The notes: generated from the letters alone by a model not told the origin. A DNA stretch of 64,000 bases from Paenibacillus sp. FSL H8-0048 (GCF_038002825.1 NZ_JBBODF010000001.1:1116001-1180000), one strand, 5' to 3'; counted from the stretch's first letter, positions 28,370-36,645 are shown. Numbers and translations are program-made.

Positions 28370-28961
28370 CATTAACCTCCTTGCCGCTTGCGGCAGCCTC
28401 TGGAACAGCAGCTTCATACCGGTAGATAGAGATCGTAACCTCTCCATAGACGGATTGCTTCGTTCTCACGAACCCGGGTATCTCCTCCGGATAGGCATAT
28501 CCCGATTCATGCTCCAGCACGATCACTGCATCAGGGTTCAGCAGCAGCTTGTCCGCCAGCGTAACCATCAGCTCGTCTCCATGCTTCATCCGGTAAGGCG
28601 GGTCCAGAAAAACAAGATCAAAGATTCTCCCGCGCTTTTGAAGTGCCCCAAGTGCTCTTCCCGCATCATTGCGGTAGACCTCAGCCTGCGCCTCCAGCCG
28701 AGACGCCTTCAGATTAGCGCGCACCGTGTCAATCGCCTTCTGCTCCATGTCCACAAATACCGCAGCTTCCATCCCTCTGCTCAGAGCTTCGATCCCCAGG
28801 CCTCCGGTACCTGCATACAGATCAAGCACCGTACCTCCTTCAAAATAAGGCCCGATCATACTGAATAACGCTTCCTTCACTTTATCGGTAGTAGGCCGTG
28901 TGCCATTGCCTGGAACACTTTTAAGCGGCCTGCCTTTTGCACTTCCCGATATGACTCTCAC
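28353..28961 (-). CDS. rsmD: 16S rRNA (guanine966-N2)-methyltransferase RsmD
   Basis: The 202-residue methyltransferase begins MRVISGSAKGRPLKSVPGN and has the SAM motif VLDLYAGTGGLGIEALSRG and catalytic motif FLDPPY. It methylates G966 of 16S rRNA. It is the first gene of the rsmD-coaD unit. Confidence 0.97.
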   Translation of the reverse strand: MRVISGSAKGRPLKSVPGNGTRPTTDKVKEALFSMIGPYFEGGTVLDLYAGTGGLGIEALSRGMEAAVFVDMEQKAIDTVRANLKASRLEAQAEVYRNDAGRALGALQKRGRIFDLVFLDPPYRMKHGDELMVTLADKLLLNPDAVIVLEHESGYAYPEEIPGFVRTKQSVYGEVTISIYRYEAAVPEAAASGKEVNDESAN

Positions 28962-29237
28962 CGATCATTCACCTGCTTTTTAGCTTTATGTCTCTACATT
29001 ACTATGCCATTACAGGGCATAAGTCCAAGCCTATAGTACCACAATTATTCCATGAAATAAAAAGATTGTCCGACTTTGTCACAATGAGGAGCAGAAGAAT
29101 ATTCACATGCAAATGTATAAAACTCCTGTAACCGGGACATCCTGTAACTATCGACATCACAAAATGTCGTAGACAACCGCGGAGCAGGCTTACGTTTCCC
29201 CATAAGCTCTTCGTCCGGTTTCTCCTCTCCCATGAAA

Positions 29238-29259
29238 GAGGCTCCCGAAAGGGAGCCTC
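29238..29259 (+). terminator. Orphan plus-strand terminator hairpin
   Basis: The stem GAGGCTCCC/GGGAGCCTC with GAAA tetraloop is followed on the plus strand by GATTTTTATTT. No plus-strand gene precedes it, so it may end an unannotated small RNA or back up the terminator on the other strand. Confidence 0.6.
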
Positions 29260-29281
29260 GATTTTTATTTCACGCCAAAAA

Positions 29282-29311
29282 GCCCCCGCCTTGAAATCAA
29301 GATGCGGGGGC
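29282..29311 (-). terminator. Terminator of the small coiled-coil gene
   Basis: The stem GCCCCCGC/GCGGGGGC with inner complementarity is followed by TTTTTGG on the minus strand, 13 bp after the gene stop at 29325. Confidence 0.85.
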
Positions 29312-29324
29312 ATGCTGTGTATAC

Positions 29325-29600
29325 TTATATAATCCGCTTCAGCTTGGCTTCCTGCTCAATGGAGCGTGCTGAGAGAAGTTCGATAATTCTGTGCTGATTC
29401 TCCAAAAGAGACTCCACGTTGATGAGCCGTTCGTTTGTTTCCAGCACAGCACGTTTAATTTGTTCCTGATCTTGTTTCATGTTCTGCTGCTCTGTCTCTA
29501 TTCGATCCAAACGCTCGTTGACGGTGACTAATTCCTCCTTTACTGAAACTAACTCTTCCCGAATAACGGACCGCAATAATTGTACCAGATCATCATTCAT
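29325..29600 (-). CDS. Small coiled-coil protein of unknown function
   Basis: The 91-residue protein is almost all predicted coiled coil with heptad-like Leu/Val/Ile spacing (LVSVKEELVTVNERLDRIE, then LINVESLLENQHRIIELL). No catalytic motif is present. Similar short coiled-coil proteins of unknown role are common in Bacilli. GAAGGAGCGG precedes the start. It is a single gene with its own terminator. Confidence 0.75.
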   Translation of the reverse strand: MNDDLVQLLRSVIREELVSVKEELVTVNERLDRIETEQQNMKQDQEQIKRAVLETNERLINVESLLENQHRIIELLSARSIEQEAKLKRII

Positions 29601-29674
29601 GTGCTCCGCTCCTTCAAACTTAATATATAGATTGTACCAGAAGCAAATGTATTATTCTACTTCATTTCTGCTTG

Positions 29675-30100
29675 TCATTTGACCTTATCGATCTTGAACA
29701 CAAACTTCCAGGAGGCTGAATTTCCGGAATACCGCCCGCGGTTTTCGACTACCTTCACTGTCAGCGATTTGTTCTGGGTATCCTTAAGGGTAGAGACCTT
29801 AATTGAGGCGTTAGCCGAGCCTTCATCTGGGATCTTATCCTGTTCCTGAGCTTCAGCACGAAGCTTGATGCTTGCTGTAGAAGTCAGATCCAGCGTGACT
29901 GAATCCCCTTCCTCAAGCTCCTCTCCATTGACGAATCCGCCCCACCACCACTCATTGCCTACATGATCATTCTCTACCAGTTCAGCACTTACAAACGTAA
30001 CCTTAACCTTCTGAGTCTTGCCTGCTGCCGATATTGGCTGCACACTTAAGGATAGCGCAAATATCATCACAAAAAAAAGCGTTGCCAGTTTCCGCTTCAT
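29675..30100 (-). CDS. Small secreted protein of unknown function
   Basis: The 141-residue protein has a clear signal peptide (MKRKLATLFFVMIFALSLSV, cleavage after ISAAG or nearby) and a mature part that reads as a small beta-sandwich (repeated KVKVTFVSAEL, SIKLRAEAQ, SLTVKVVENRG). WWWGG around residue 53 is unusual. The start at 30100 follows GAGGTG; the frame is open 13 codons further upstream. It is not assigned to a family. Confidence 0.7.
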   Translation of the reverse strand: MKRKLATLFFVMIFALSLSVQPISAAGKTQKVKVTFVSAELVENDHVGNEWWWGGFVNGEELEEGDSVTLDLTSTASIKLRAEAQEQDKIPDEGSANASIKVSTLKDTQNKSLTVKVVENRGRYSGNSASWKFVFKIDKVK

Positions 30101-30280
30101 TTTAAAATAGCACCTCTTCACCATTCTATTTTTTACCAATTATATCAGGTCAAATGACTTAGTTCTATAGACTCACAAAATATTCATATCTATTAGTCAC
30201 ATCCGTGAATAAATTCAATCCGGCACGACAAGGTTACATATATAGTATATGGATAACAGATAGATTCAGGAGGAACCGCT

Positions 30281-30856
30281 ATGAAGAAGCCCTTGTATAA
30301 AAAGATGTCGTCCCTTGCCCTAATGATCGTATTCGGCGGTGCCATCGGACTGACCGCAGGCTGCAGCACCCCAGCTAATCAGGCCGCCCCAACTCCTACC
30401 GTGGCAACGAGCCCGACAGCAGCCCAATCAACCCCCGGACCTGTCACTGAACCCTCCACCGGGAAGGGGGCAGTGAACTGGGAATCGGCGATCCAGCAAA
30501 TCGCGGCTACGGATACGGAGGCCACACAAAAAGCAGATGCCGCAGAAGTTTTGGCGAGATCGTACACTCCGTCGGCTGTGGAGCTTAAAGATTTTGAATC
30601 CCAGATCGTGGAAGAGTACACCGCCGGGAATTATCTCGCACATAGCGGGGATGCCGGATACATGCTGACGAACCTGTTCAAGGCTACCGTTGTGGAGCGC
30701 AATCACCCTGACGGTGAGGCCATTAAGGAGTTTGCCTTTGACTTTTATCAGAATACTAAGAATGTCTTCCGCGGAAATGATGCTGTGGACAGCGAAGCCG
30801 TACAATCAAATGAAACGCAGATGGATAAGGCGTTGTCAGAGATTACAACCAAGTAA
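30281..30856 (+). CDS. Lipoprotein of unknown function
   Basis: The 191-residue protein has a lipoprotein signal with lipobox LTAGC (Cys28), a Pro/Thr/Ala-rich flexible stretch (residues 30-62) and a helical C-terminal domain (NWESAIQQIAATDTEATQKA to FAFDFYQNTKNVF). It would be anchored on the outer face of the membrane. It is not recognised beyond that. AGGAGGAACCGCT precedes the start. Confidence 0.75.
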   Translation: MKKPLYKKMSSLALMIVFGGAIGLTAGCSTPANQAAPTPTVATSPTAAQSTPGPVTEPSTGKGAVNWESAIQQIAATDTEATQKADAAEVLARSYTPSAVELKDFESQIVEEYTAGNYLAHSGDAGYMLTNLFKATVVERNHPDGEAIKEFAFDFYQNTKNVFRGNDAVDSEAVQSNETQMDKALSEITTK

Positions 30857-31026
30857 AACTTCTTATGTCACCCGCATGGGACCTCCAGTATTGATTGACT
30901 ATCAGCAATGTTGGTGATACCTTTCATCAGCGATGGACTCCCAAAAGATTTTTACAACCGATTCCCGTGGATAACCTTTACAGGCTGTCGCAGCAGCAAG
31001 GATTGTCCACCCTGCACCCGCAAAAA

Positions 31027-31056
31027 AGCGCAGTCCCGGATTACCGGGACCGCGCT
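31027..31056 (-). terminator. Terminator of the yjcZ-like gene
   Basis: The stem AGCGCGGTCCCGG/CCGGGACTGCGCT (one mismatch) is followed by TTTTTTG on the minus strand. Confidence 0.85.
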
Positions 31057-31071
31057 GACTAACTGGATCTC

Positions 31072-31206
31072 CTAGTAGAAGCAGGCACTCAGAATAATAA
31101 CGAGCAGGATATAAAGAACCAGAATCGCGCCTGTCGATGTCCAAGGGCTTACTCCACACGTATTCACGCCGCCTACATTGCCACCGTATCCGCAATCTGC
31201 ACCCAT
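31072..31206 (-). CDS. YjcZ-family sporulation peptide
   Basis: The 44-residue protein has a Gly/Cys-rich N-terminus (MGADCGYGGNVGGVNTCGV) and a hydrophobic C-terminal segment ILVLYILLVIILSACFY, the hallmark of the YjcZ family of small spore-associated membrane peptides. The start at 31206 follows GAAGGAGG. A sequence module upstream is shared with the second such gene at 33156. The function in the spore is unknown. Confidence 0.85.
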   Translation of the reverse strand: MGADCGYGGNVGGVNTCGVSPWTSTGAILVLYILLVIILSACFY

Positions 31207-31239
31207 GAGATTACCTCCTTCATAATGTTGACTACAAAA

Positions 31240-31276
31240 CATCATATGAGTAAGTAGCCTGATCAGATTGGGCGAA
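31240..31276 (-). promoter_or_regulatory. Shared upstream module of yjcZ-like gene 1
   Basis: On the minus strand TTCGCCCA, a 20-bp spacer and CATATGATG precede the gene by 33 bp. The same pair of motifs (19-bp spacer) lies before the gene at 33156. CATATGATG is one base away from a sigma-K -10 (CATANNNTA), which suggests a late mother-cell promoter. Confidence 0.4.
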
Positions 31277-31361
31277 ACGGACATAATTTGGGGCGTATGT
31301 ACAAGGGCACCCTGCCCGCCCGAATGTTAGAGCGGAGCAGGATGTCCCAGGGGTCCATAGA

Positions 31362-31784
31362 TTAATCAGACACCAGAATGCCGTCGAAGCTCTCCGGACC
31401 TACACGGACCGTACCCAAAAGATTCGAGCTGATAAACGCAGTATAGGTTAACTGCGGAGTAATCGTCGGGAGGAAATCATCTGCAGAAAAGGCGATAACC
31501 TGCGGAGCCAAAACACTAAGACTGAAAGTGGAAGTGGCAGAATACACAACAGGGTCCGTAGCCAGTGTTCCTCTAACGATGGTTACAGTGATGCCAACCA
31601 GTGCAAGAGGTAGCGAAACCGAAACGGTTCCTTTCAGAAGTACACGTGGATTCGTGCCTACTCCAGCTGTGATCAGGCCGATTTGCCCAAACAGCTGTGG
31701 AGTATTAATTACTAGAATTGGAATCGCAATAGAATTGGCAGTACTGGCATTCTGTGAGGTTCTTCCATCAACATAAGTTCCCAT
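31362..31784 (-). CDS. Hypothetical beta-rich protein, possibly spore-associated
   Basis: The 140-residue protein lacks a signal peptide and reads as alternating hydrophobic strands (PILVINTPQLFGQIGLITAG, then TVSVSLPLALVGITVTIVRG). The family is not recognised. The start at 31784 lies six bases after GGAGGTG. Its place beside YjcZ-like and lysis-type genes suggests, but does not prove, a role in sporulation. Confidence 0.7.
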   Translation of the reverse strand: MGTYVDGRTSQNASTANSIAIPILVINTPQLFGQIGLITAGVGTNPRVLLKGTVSVSLPLALVGITVTIVRGTLATDPVVYSATSTFSLSVLAPQVIAFSADDFLPTITPQLTYTAFISSNLLGTVRVGPESFDGILVSD

Positions 31785-31898
31785 ATCAAGCACCTCCTCT
31801 CTTCTTCACTAGTATATTTGTGTTCCTACCAAAACGATTGGATAGAACTACCATTCCCTGCACCTTATTTTATTTACGCTCAAGCAGCCGGTACTATC

Positions 31899-32180
31899 CT
31901 ACTCATCTTTGGTCGTCCCGCTCCGCTTATTGAACGCCAGTTCAAACAATCCCGTTGCCGATAATCCGGCCAAGCCTCCGGCCCATAGACGTAGAATCAG
32001 ATTCATATCTGTAAAAGGATACGCAGCCGCTCCTACCAGCAGGCCGATGGCCAGCCCCACCGCAGGAACCACGTTGCGCGGAAGGTTCACGCTGTTCTTG
32101 ACGAGCTGCACCAGCGCCATGACGAATACCGCCAATACGGATGCAAAAGCGAGTACACTGTTAAGTGCATCATTGTACAT
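31899..32180 (-). CDS. Holin-like small membrane protein (Hol118-type)
   Basis: The 93-residue protein has three hydrophobic segments (LAFASVLAVFVMALVQLV, then PAVGLAIGLLVGAAAY, then LRLWAGGLAGLSATGLFELA) and a charged C-terminus, matching phage A118-type holins in length and in the WAGGLAG...GLFE motif. Holins let endolysins through the membrane. It starts five bases after the upstream glucosaminidase, forming an endolysin-holin pair. Confidence 0.8.
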   Translation of the reverse strand: MYNDALNSVLAFASVLAVFVMALVQLVKNSVNLPRNVVPAVGLAIGLLVGAAAYPFTDMNLILRLWAGGLAGLSATGLFELAFNKRSGTTKDE

Positions 32181-32185
32181 ACCGG

Positions 32186-32989
32186 CTACGCCCCCTCACT
32201 GGTAACCAGCAGACCGGCGCGGTTCAATACCGTCAGCATCCGGTAAAAATCATAGCTGCCGCCGGACGGCGTATCCAGCAGACCGGCGGCTGCCGCCGCC
32301 TGGACTGCGGGCTCAGCCCAGGCCGGCACATTCATTACTGCACGGCCCTCAATGACAGCCAGTCGCTCCGCCACACCTTTAATGGACTGGCCTTGCTCTT
32401 GAATGCCGGCCTTCAGTGTATCTCTGCTGACAGACAGTCCTGCCAGCAGCTCCTTCAACCCCCGCAGCTCGTTTTCCAGCGCCGCAATTCTTTGTTTATC
32501 TTCAGCCGACATCTCTTCATCCTCCTTCAGCTTGTCATATTGATACAGGTTATATGAATCCATAATCTGAATCAGCTTGGCTGCATAATCCGGGTCCGTT
32601 GCATAGCCAGCAGCAGCAATCTCGCGGGCGGCTGTTTTGCCATCCACTCCAATGGCCTTGCTGTACAGCTTGGGGTTCCAGGAGACTCCCCCTGTAATCA
32701 GTGCGGAATGGTCCGCTATAGATTCTCCCCAGTTATTATAGGAACGGAACTGGGCAGTCACCTGTACAGCTTGGCCATTCCTGTATTCCGTTGTCGGAAG
32801 CACCAGACTGCCCGCAGGCCCGCTGCCCTTGATCCCGAACAGATTATTGGCCTTCTGCGTCAAGCCGCTCGTTCCCCAGCCGGATTCCAGCGCCGCCTGG
32901 GCAATCGTCAGCGAAGCTGCGATACGGCTGCGCTGCATATCGGCAACCGCGAAGGAAGCAATCCGGGTGATAAATTCGGAGCTTGCCAT
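32186..32989 (-). CDS. Endo-beta-N-acetylglucosaminidase (FlgJ-like lysozyme domain)
   Basis: The 267-residue protein has a glucosaminidase domain in residues 5-150: FITRIASFAVADMQRSRIAA, then AQAALESGWGTS with catalytic Glu35, NNLFGIKG and SYNNWGESIADHSALI. A coiled coil (about 165-205) and a C-terminal module (VPAWAEPAVQAAAAAGLLDT, a recognised phage-tail or lysin C-terminus type) follow. There is no signal peptide, as expected for a holin-dependent endolysin. The start at 32989 follows GGAAGTGA. Confidence 0.85.
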   Translation of the reverse strand: MASSEFITRIASFAVADMQRSRIAASLTIAQAALESGWGTSGLTQKANNLFGIKGSGPAGSLVLPTTEYRNGQAVQVTAQFRSYNNWGESIADHSALITGGVSWNPKLYSKAIGVDGKTAAREIAAAGYATDPDYAAKLIQIMDSYNLYQYDKLKEDEEMSAEDKQRIAALENELRGLKELLAGLSVSRDTLKAGIQEQGQSIKGVAERLAVIEGRAVMNVPAWAEPAVQAAAAAGLLDTPSGGSYDFYRMLTVLNRAGLLVTSEGA

Positions 32990-33155
32990 TGCATCACTTC
33001 CTTTCCTACTGTAATAAATGCACCGCTCTGCCAAACTGCCTGTGCTTATCCCTGTTATGATGTATATGGAAGCGGACTGAAGCTTATACGCATGCAAACA
33101 GCGCCCGGAGCTTACACCCAGGCGCTGTTTCAATAACCCCCTATTTTCTCTTCCG

Positions 33156-33236
33156 CTAAAATACGCTAAGGATAATAATCAGCAAAATAAACAATACCAG
33201 TATGGTCGCGGTTGACGTTCTCAGACCTCCACTCAT
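33156..33236 (-). CDS. Tiny YjcZ-like sporulation peptide (26 aa)
   Basis: This 26-codon frame reads MSGGLRTSTATILVLFILLI and ends IILSVF. The hydrophobic core TATILVLFILLIIIL parallels the YjcZ-like protein at 31072. AAAGGAGGG lies eight bases before the ATG, an ideal site. It is preceded by the same upstream module as the other gene. It is short enough to be missed by automatic annotation. Confidence 0.8.
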   Translation of the reverse strand: MSGGLRTSTATILVLFILLIIILSVF

Positions 33237-33282
33237 CTAGAGCCCTCCTTTCTTACGCATATGCCCAGTTTTGATTCCTCTA

Positions 33283-33317
33283 CATCATATGCCTGTAGTC
33301 CCAAAAAAACTGGGCGA
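33283..33317 (-). promoter_or_regulatory. Shared upstream module of yjcZ-like gene 2
   Basis: On the minus strand TTCGCCCA, 19 bp and CATATGATG lie 46 bp before the 26-codon gene, as they do before the gene at 31072. Similarity extends a further 25 bp upstream (TGGGCGAA followed by ACATAAT or ACAATAT, then a TATGTA). Confidence 0.4.
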
Positions 33318-33417
33318 ACGCACAATATGGGATATATATGTAATAAAAAGTATTGTTAAATCTTCCATCCTGGCTTAGACTAGTAATAATTAACTATATC
33401 GGAGGGACTAATTTACT

Positions 33418-33543
33418 ATGCCTTCATATTATTTCAAGGAAATTTGGACACCGCTGAGCTGGATAGGCATTAAGTTTTTCCGGGACGATGAAGGATTTCT
33501 ATGGATAAAGAGATGGTCTAATCCACGTAAGCGGCTGCGCTGA
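33418..33543 (+). CDS. Small basic protein of unknown function (41 aa)
   Basis: The 41-codon frame reads MPSYYFKEIWTPLSWIGIKF then FRDDEGFLWIKRWSNPRKR. It is rich in aromatic and basic residues and has a GGAGGG site 11 bases before the ATG. It is followed by a long-stemmed hairpin. It is not assigned to a family. Confidence 0.5.
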   Translation: MPSYYFKEIWTPLSWIGIKFFRDDEGFLWIKRWSNPRKRLR

Positions 33544-33560
33544 ATGTAGTGAGAACACGT

Positions 33561-33621
33561 CAAACAACCTTTTATCCGGCACAAGAGGAGCACCCCCGTC
33601 CTGCTGATAAAAGGTTGTTTG
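33561..33621. terminator. Long-stemmed dyad between convergent genes
   Basis: The 16-bp perfect arms CAAACAACCTTTTATC (33561-33576) and GATAAAAGGTTGTTTG (33606-33621) flank a 29-bp loop with weaker inner pairing. It lies between the small plus-strand gene and the minus-strand cyclase gene. No long T run follows either way. Confidence 0.6.
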
Positions 33622-33650
33622 TTGTATCTGTCTGCTTCAGACTCCTGATC

Positions 33651-35282
33651 CTAAGATGCCGCCTCGAAGGTAATCCGGTTCTTCCCGCTCCGCTTGGAGA
33701 TATACAGCGCTTCGTCTGCGAGCCGCAGGGTCAGGGTGGTATCTCCGCCGTCCGGAGTCCATACAGCAGCACCTACGCTGCAGCCCACACGCAGCTCCTC
33801 GCCTTTGATCAGAATCGGCTGGTTGATCTTGCTGATAATCCGCGAAGCCACTACCTCCGCTTCCTTCATCGGTTTGCCCGCCGAGGTATTGAGAATAATC
33901 ACGAATTCATCCCCGCCCAGCCGGGCAACGATCTCATTGTCCCGCGTACAGTCCATCAGCCGGAAGGCAACCTCCTGCAGCAGAGCATCTCCAACCGCAT
34001 GGCCGAAGCTGTCGTTCACTTTTTTGAAGCCGTCCAGATCCATGTACAAAAAGCTTAGCGTTGTCCGCTTCTGCTTGGCCTTACTGACTGCATGGGCCAA
34101 AAACTCATCCAGCGCTGCCCGGTTGGGCAAGCCGGTAAGCTTATCATGCAGCGCCATATCCGACATATAGCTTAGCTTGGTCTCTGTCTTAGTCAGGTTG
34201 TTCACCAGGCCCCGCAGAGAGGCCGACAGAATCGCCACATCCTTGAACCGGGTAGACGTGGGGATCTCCACATCGGCACCGGAGCTGAGCTGGTCGGCTG
34301 TACGGGTGATATCCCTCAGCGGACGACTGATCCATGTGGCCAGCAGCCAGCCGATTAGTGCGAAGACTGCTGCGGTCAGCAGACCGCTGATCAATATGAA
34401 GCGTTCAAGCTGATGGACTGAGGCAAAAGCAATGTCTGCAGGCTGACGGATAATGACCGTCCAGCCAAGGCCAGGGTAGTTCAAGTAACCATCGCCGTAG
34501 GCGTATCCCGTCAGATAGGAGTCACGGCCCCGCTCCTGTTCAATCACGTAGGAGCTCTTGCCGCTGCGGGCCTGCTGCAGAACCGCATCCGACATTCTTT
34601 TGCCGGTGAGCGCTTCAGGTCCCAGCAGAATGGTGTCATCCTTCTTGCTGACCACGAACACCTCCACGCCTTTAAGCCGTTCTTTGAGCGGATTCACAAT
34701 GGAGGCCTCGACCTCGCGTGACCACTCCCAGCTAAGATGTGCCGCCAGCACGCCGCTTGTCTGTCCTTGCTTGTCTATAACCGGCACGCTCACATCAACG
34801 AACTGCAGCGCTTCGCCCGTCGGACTCTGCAGCAGCTTAGAGAGCAACACCGCATCGTGGACATCCCCGACGAAGGTTCCCTTAAGCGCCTGCTGGAAGA
34901 CCGGCCTCTGGCTGATATTTGTTCCTTGCAGAATCCGATCAGTAGAAGCAACTACATTTCCTGTCTTATCCAGAAAGCCCACCCAGGTGAATACCGGCAG
35001 ACTTTTCTTCAACTGATCCAGCAATCCGCCGGCTTCTACTGGTTCCACAGGCTCCTGAAAAGCATCAAGCTTACTCAAAACTTCTATTTCACCGGAACGT
35101 GACCACATGAACTGATCCAGCTTCTCGGACATTTGATTGGCCTCTGCGGCCAGGGAGCTGCCGATACCGACTTCTACGGAAGTGGTGGAACGGTTGCCGA
35201 TCACATAGCTGAGCATAGCCGTGAGCAGGATGATAATGACCGCAAATGCTGTTGAAAATAAAGTGCGAAGACTTAATGACAT
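33651..35282 (-). CDS. Membrane diguanylate cyclase (dCache-HAMP-GGDEF)
   Basis: The 543-residue protein has TM1 (residues about 8-30), an extracellular dCache sensor (about 35-285), TM2 with HAMP (WLLATWISRPLRDITRTADQ), a coiled linker and a GGDEF domain (about 380-540). The active motif GGDEF is intact at 456-460 with RNxxD-type HDKLTGLPNR upstream, so cyclase activity is expected. The inhibitory RxxD site five residues upstream reads RDNE, so feedback inhibition by c-di-GMP may be lost. The PilZ protein 1.3 kb away may be a c-di-GMP receptor. Confidence 0.92.
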   Translation of the reverse strand: MSLSLRTLFSTAFAVIIILLTAMLSYVIGNRSTTSVEVGIGSSLAAEANQMSEKLDQFMWSRSGEIEVLSKLDAFQEPVEPVEAGGLLDQLKKSLPVFTWVGFLDKTGNVVASTDRILQGTNISQRPVFQQALKGTFVGDVHDAVLLSKLLQSPTGEALQFVDVSVPVIDKQGQTSGVLAAHLSWEWSREVEASIVNPLKERLKGVEVFVVSKKDDTILLGPEALTGKRMSDAVLQQARSGKSSYVIEQERGRDSYLTGYAYGDGYLNYPGLGWTVIIRQPADIAFASVHQLERFILISGLLTAAVFALIGWLLATWISRPLRDITRTADQLSSGADVEIPTSTRFKDVAILSASLRGLVNNLTKTETKLSYMSDMALHDKLTGLPNRAALDEFLAHAVSKAKQKRTTLSFLYMDLDGFKKVNDSFGHAVGDALLQEVAFRLMDCTRDNEIVARLGGDEFVIILNTSAGKPMKEAEVVASRIISKINQPILIKGEELRVGCSVGAAVWTPDGGDTTLTLRLADEALYISKRSGKNRITFEAAS

Positions 35283-35435
35283 GTACACTCTCCTCTTCCG
35301 ATGACCTTGTTCATGATTCCGACCACTGAAGAACTCTTGCAGCAACATGTCGAAAAGGGTCGATATTTCTTTATCGGAAAAGTCCAGCAGAAATATAATA
35401 CAGCACCCGGCACACTGCCGTTTTTTCTTGAGCCG

Positions 35436-36041
35436 TTACCCTACCTTCGCTCCCATAGAGCGGGCCAGCAGCACAGCTTGCTCCACATCCAGCCGCACGT
35501 TTTTGAGATCCAGGCTCTTCAGGTCGATCCCTTCCAGCTTGGCGTCACGCAGATCCGCCCCTGCAAGCTTACACTGTGCAAGCTGAACCCGGCTTAAATC
35601 CGCCCCGCGCAGATCCGCCTTTTGCAAATCACAGCCCTGCATATCGGCCTCGGTGAACCGGATGCCACGCAGATCCTGCCTGCTGAGATTCAGATGGCGC
35701 AGATTCGTATAGGCCCAGTCCCCTCCGCTCAATGTGATTCCGTCCATATGGGCGTTGGCGAAATCCGATCCGACCATCTTGCAGTTCTCGAACTTCGCCA
35801 CGAACAGATTCGCTCCGGTGAACTTGCAGTTGGTGAACGCACCATCCGTGTGCAGCGAAGCATTCAGCAGGGCACCGGTGAAATCGCAATCGACAAACCG
35901 GCAGCCGCTGGAGGTCATCTCTTCCATCGAAGCCCCCCGGAAGGAGCAGCGCTCAAAGGTACAGCCGTTAATTTCTCCATCCTGCAACGCCGCGTAATCG
36001 AAATTATGCTCAATAAACGTTTCATTATAATATTGATACAT
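35436..36041 (-). CDS. Pentapeptide-repeat protein
   Basis: The 201-residue protein consists of pentapeptide repeats A(D/N)LXX from about residue 20 to 190 (CSFRG, CDFTG, CKFTGANL, ADLRGADLSRVQL). It should form a right-handed quadrilateral beta-helix. Members include DNA-gyrase-protecting Qnr-type proteins, but specific function is not predictable. It lies 150 bp after the cyclase start. Confidence 0.9.
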   Translation of the reverse strand: MYQYYNETFIEHNFDYAALQDGEINGCTFERCSFRGASMEEMTSSGCRFVDCDFTGALLNASLHTDGAFTNCKFTGANLFVAKFENCKMVGSDFANAHMDGITLSGGDWAYTNLRHLNLSRQDLRGIRFTEADMQGCDLQKADLRGADLSRVQLAQCKLAGADLRDAKLEGIDLKSLDLKNVRLDVEQAVLLARSMGAKVG

Positions 36042-36184
36042 GGCTTAAGCACCTCTTGATCTGGGTATTGGACCAAAGATATGGTATAACATATACTATA
36101 TTATTCTTTAAATATACTACTTTAGGAGATTGTCCAAGTGTAGCCGTTTCGATATAATAGCAAATAAAATCGCGGAGGTAAATG

Positions 36185-36565
36185 ATGGATGACTCCAGCA
36201 GAAAAGAACCATTCCGATATGTAATGAACCAGCCCATCGATTGCTGGCTTGAGATTCCCGCCAGTAATTCGGGACCGGGAGCGGGAAAATTGACTGAGGG
36301 TATCCTGCTTGACCTTAGCCGCTCCGGCTGTAAGGTCCGTACCTCGCTGAACCTCCGCTTCACCGCAGGGGATACTAAGCTGATTATTCATTTTCAGCTG
36401 GCGGAAGAGAAGCTACAGTACGAAGGCAGTGTCCGCTGGGGCTGGATGTTCGGTCTGGGACAATACCAGTACGGGGTAAGGCTGGACCTGCAGGAAGACG
36501 AGGAAGAACAGCTCCTGCGGGAGCTGGAGCTCTGGACCAGCGGAAGAAGCGCTCAAGGCTTATAG
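36185..36565 (+). CDS. PilZ-domain protein
   Basis: The 126-residue protein has the PilZ motif set: FRY near residue 10 (RxxxR-like element reads RKEPFRY), then LDLSRSGCKVRTS (D-x-S-x-x-G) and a C-terminal LGQYQYGVRLDL. PilZ domains bind c-di-GMP. The tandem ATGATG follows GCGGAGG; the second ATG gives the better spacing. It lies divergent to the pentapeptide gene. Confidence 0.85.
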   Translation: MDDSSRKEPFRYVMNQPIDCWLEIPASNSGPGAGKLTEGILLDLSRSGCKVRTSLNLRFTAGDTKLIIHFQLAEEKLQYEGSVRWGWMFGLGQYQYGVRLDLQEDEEEQLLRELELWTSGRSAQGL

Positions 36566-36645
36566 CTATTCCTCTCCTTAATGATGCACACAAACGCAAG
36601 CAAGGCTGATAGACACCTTGCTTGCGTGAAATAGGAACGTACCTT

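Larger units (their letters stand above)
28962..29324. other. Gene-free region upstream of rsmD
   Basis: The region holds two hairpins (29238-29259 and 29282-29311) and the probable rsmD promoter (TACTAT near 29035 on the minus strand). A 62-codon minus-strand frame from 29233 lacks a convincing ribosome site and recognisable features. Confidence 0.5.

Noticed and set aside
29002..29313. Minus-strand frames upstream of rsmD (up to 103 codons)
   Set aside because: They cross terminator hairpins and lack a ribosome site or recognisable sequence. The 62-codon frame from 29233 remains a weak possibility.
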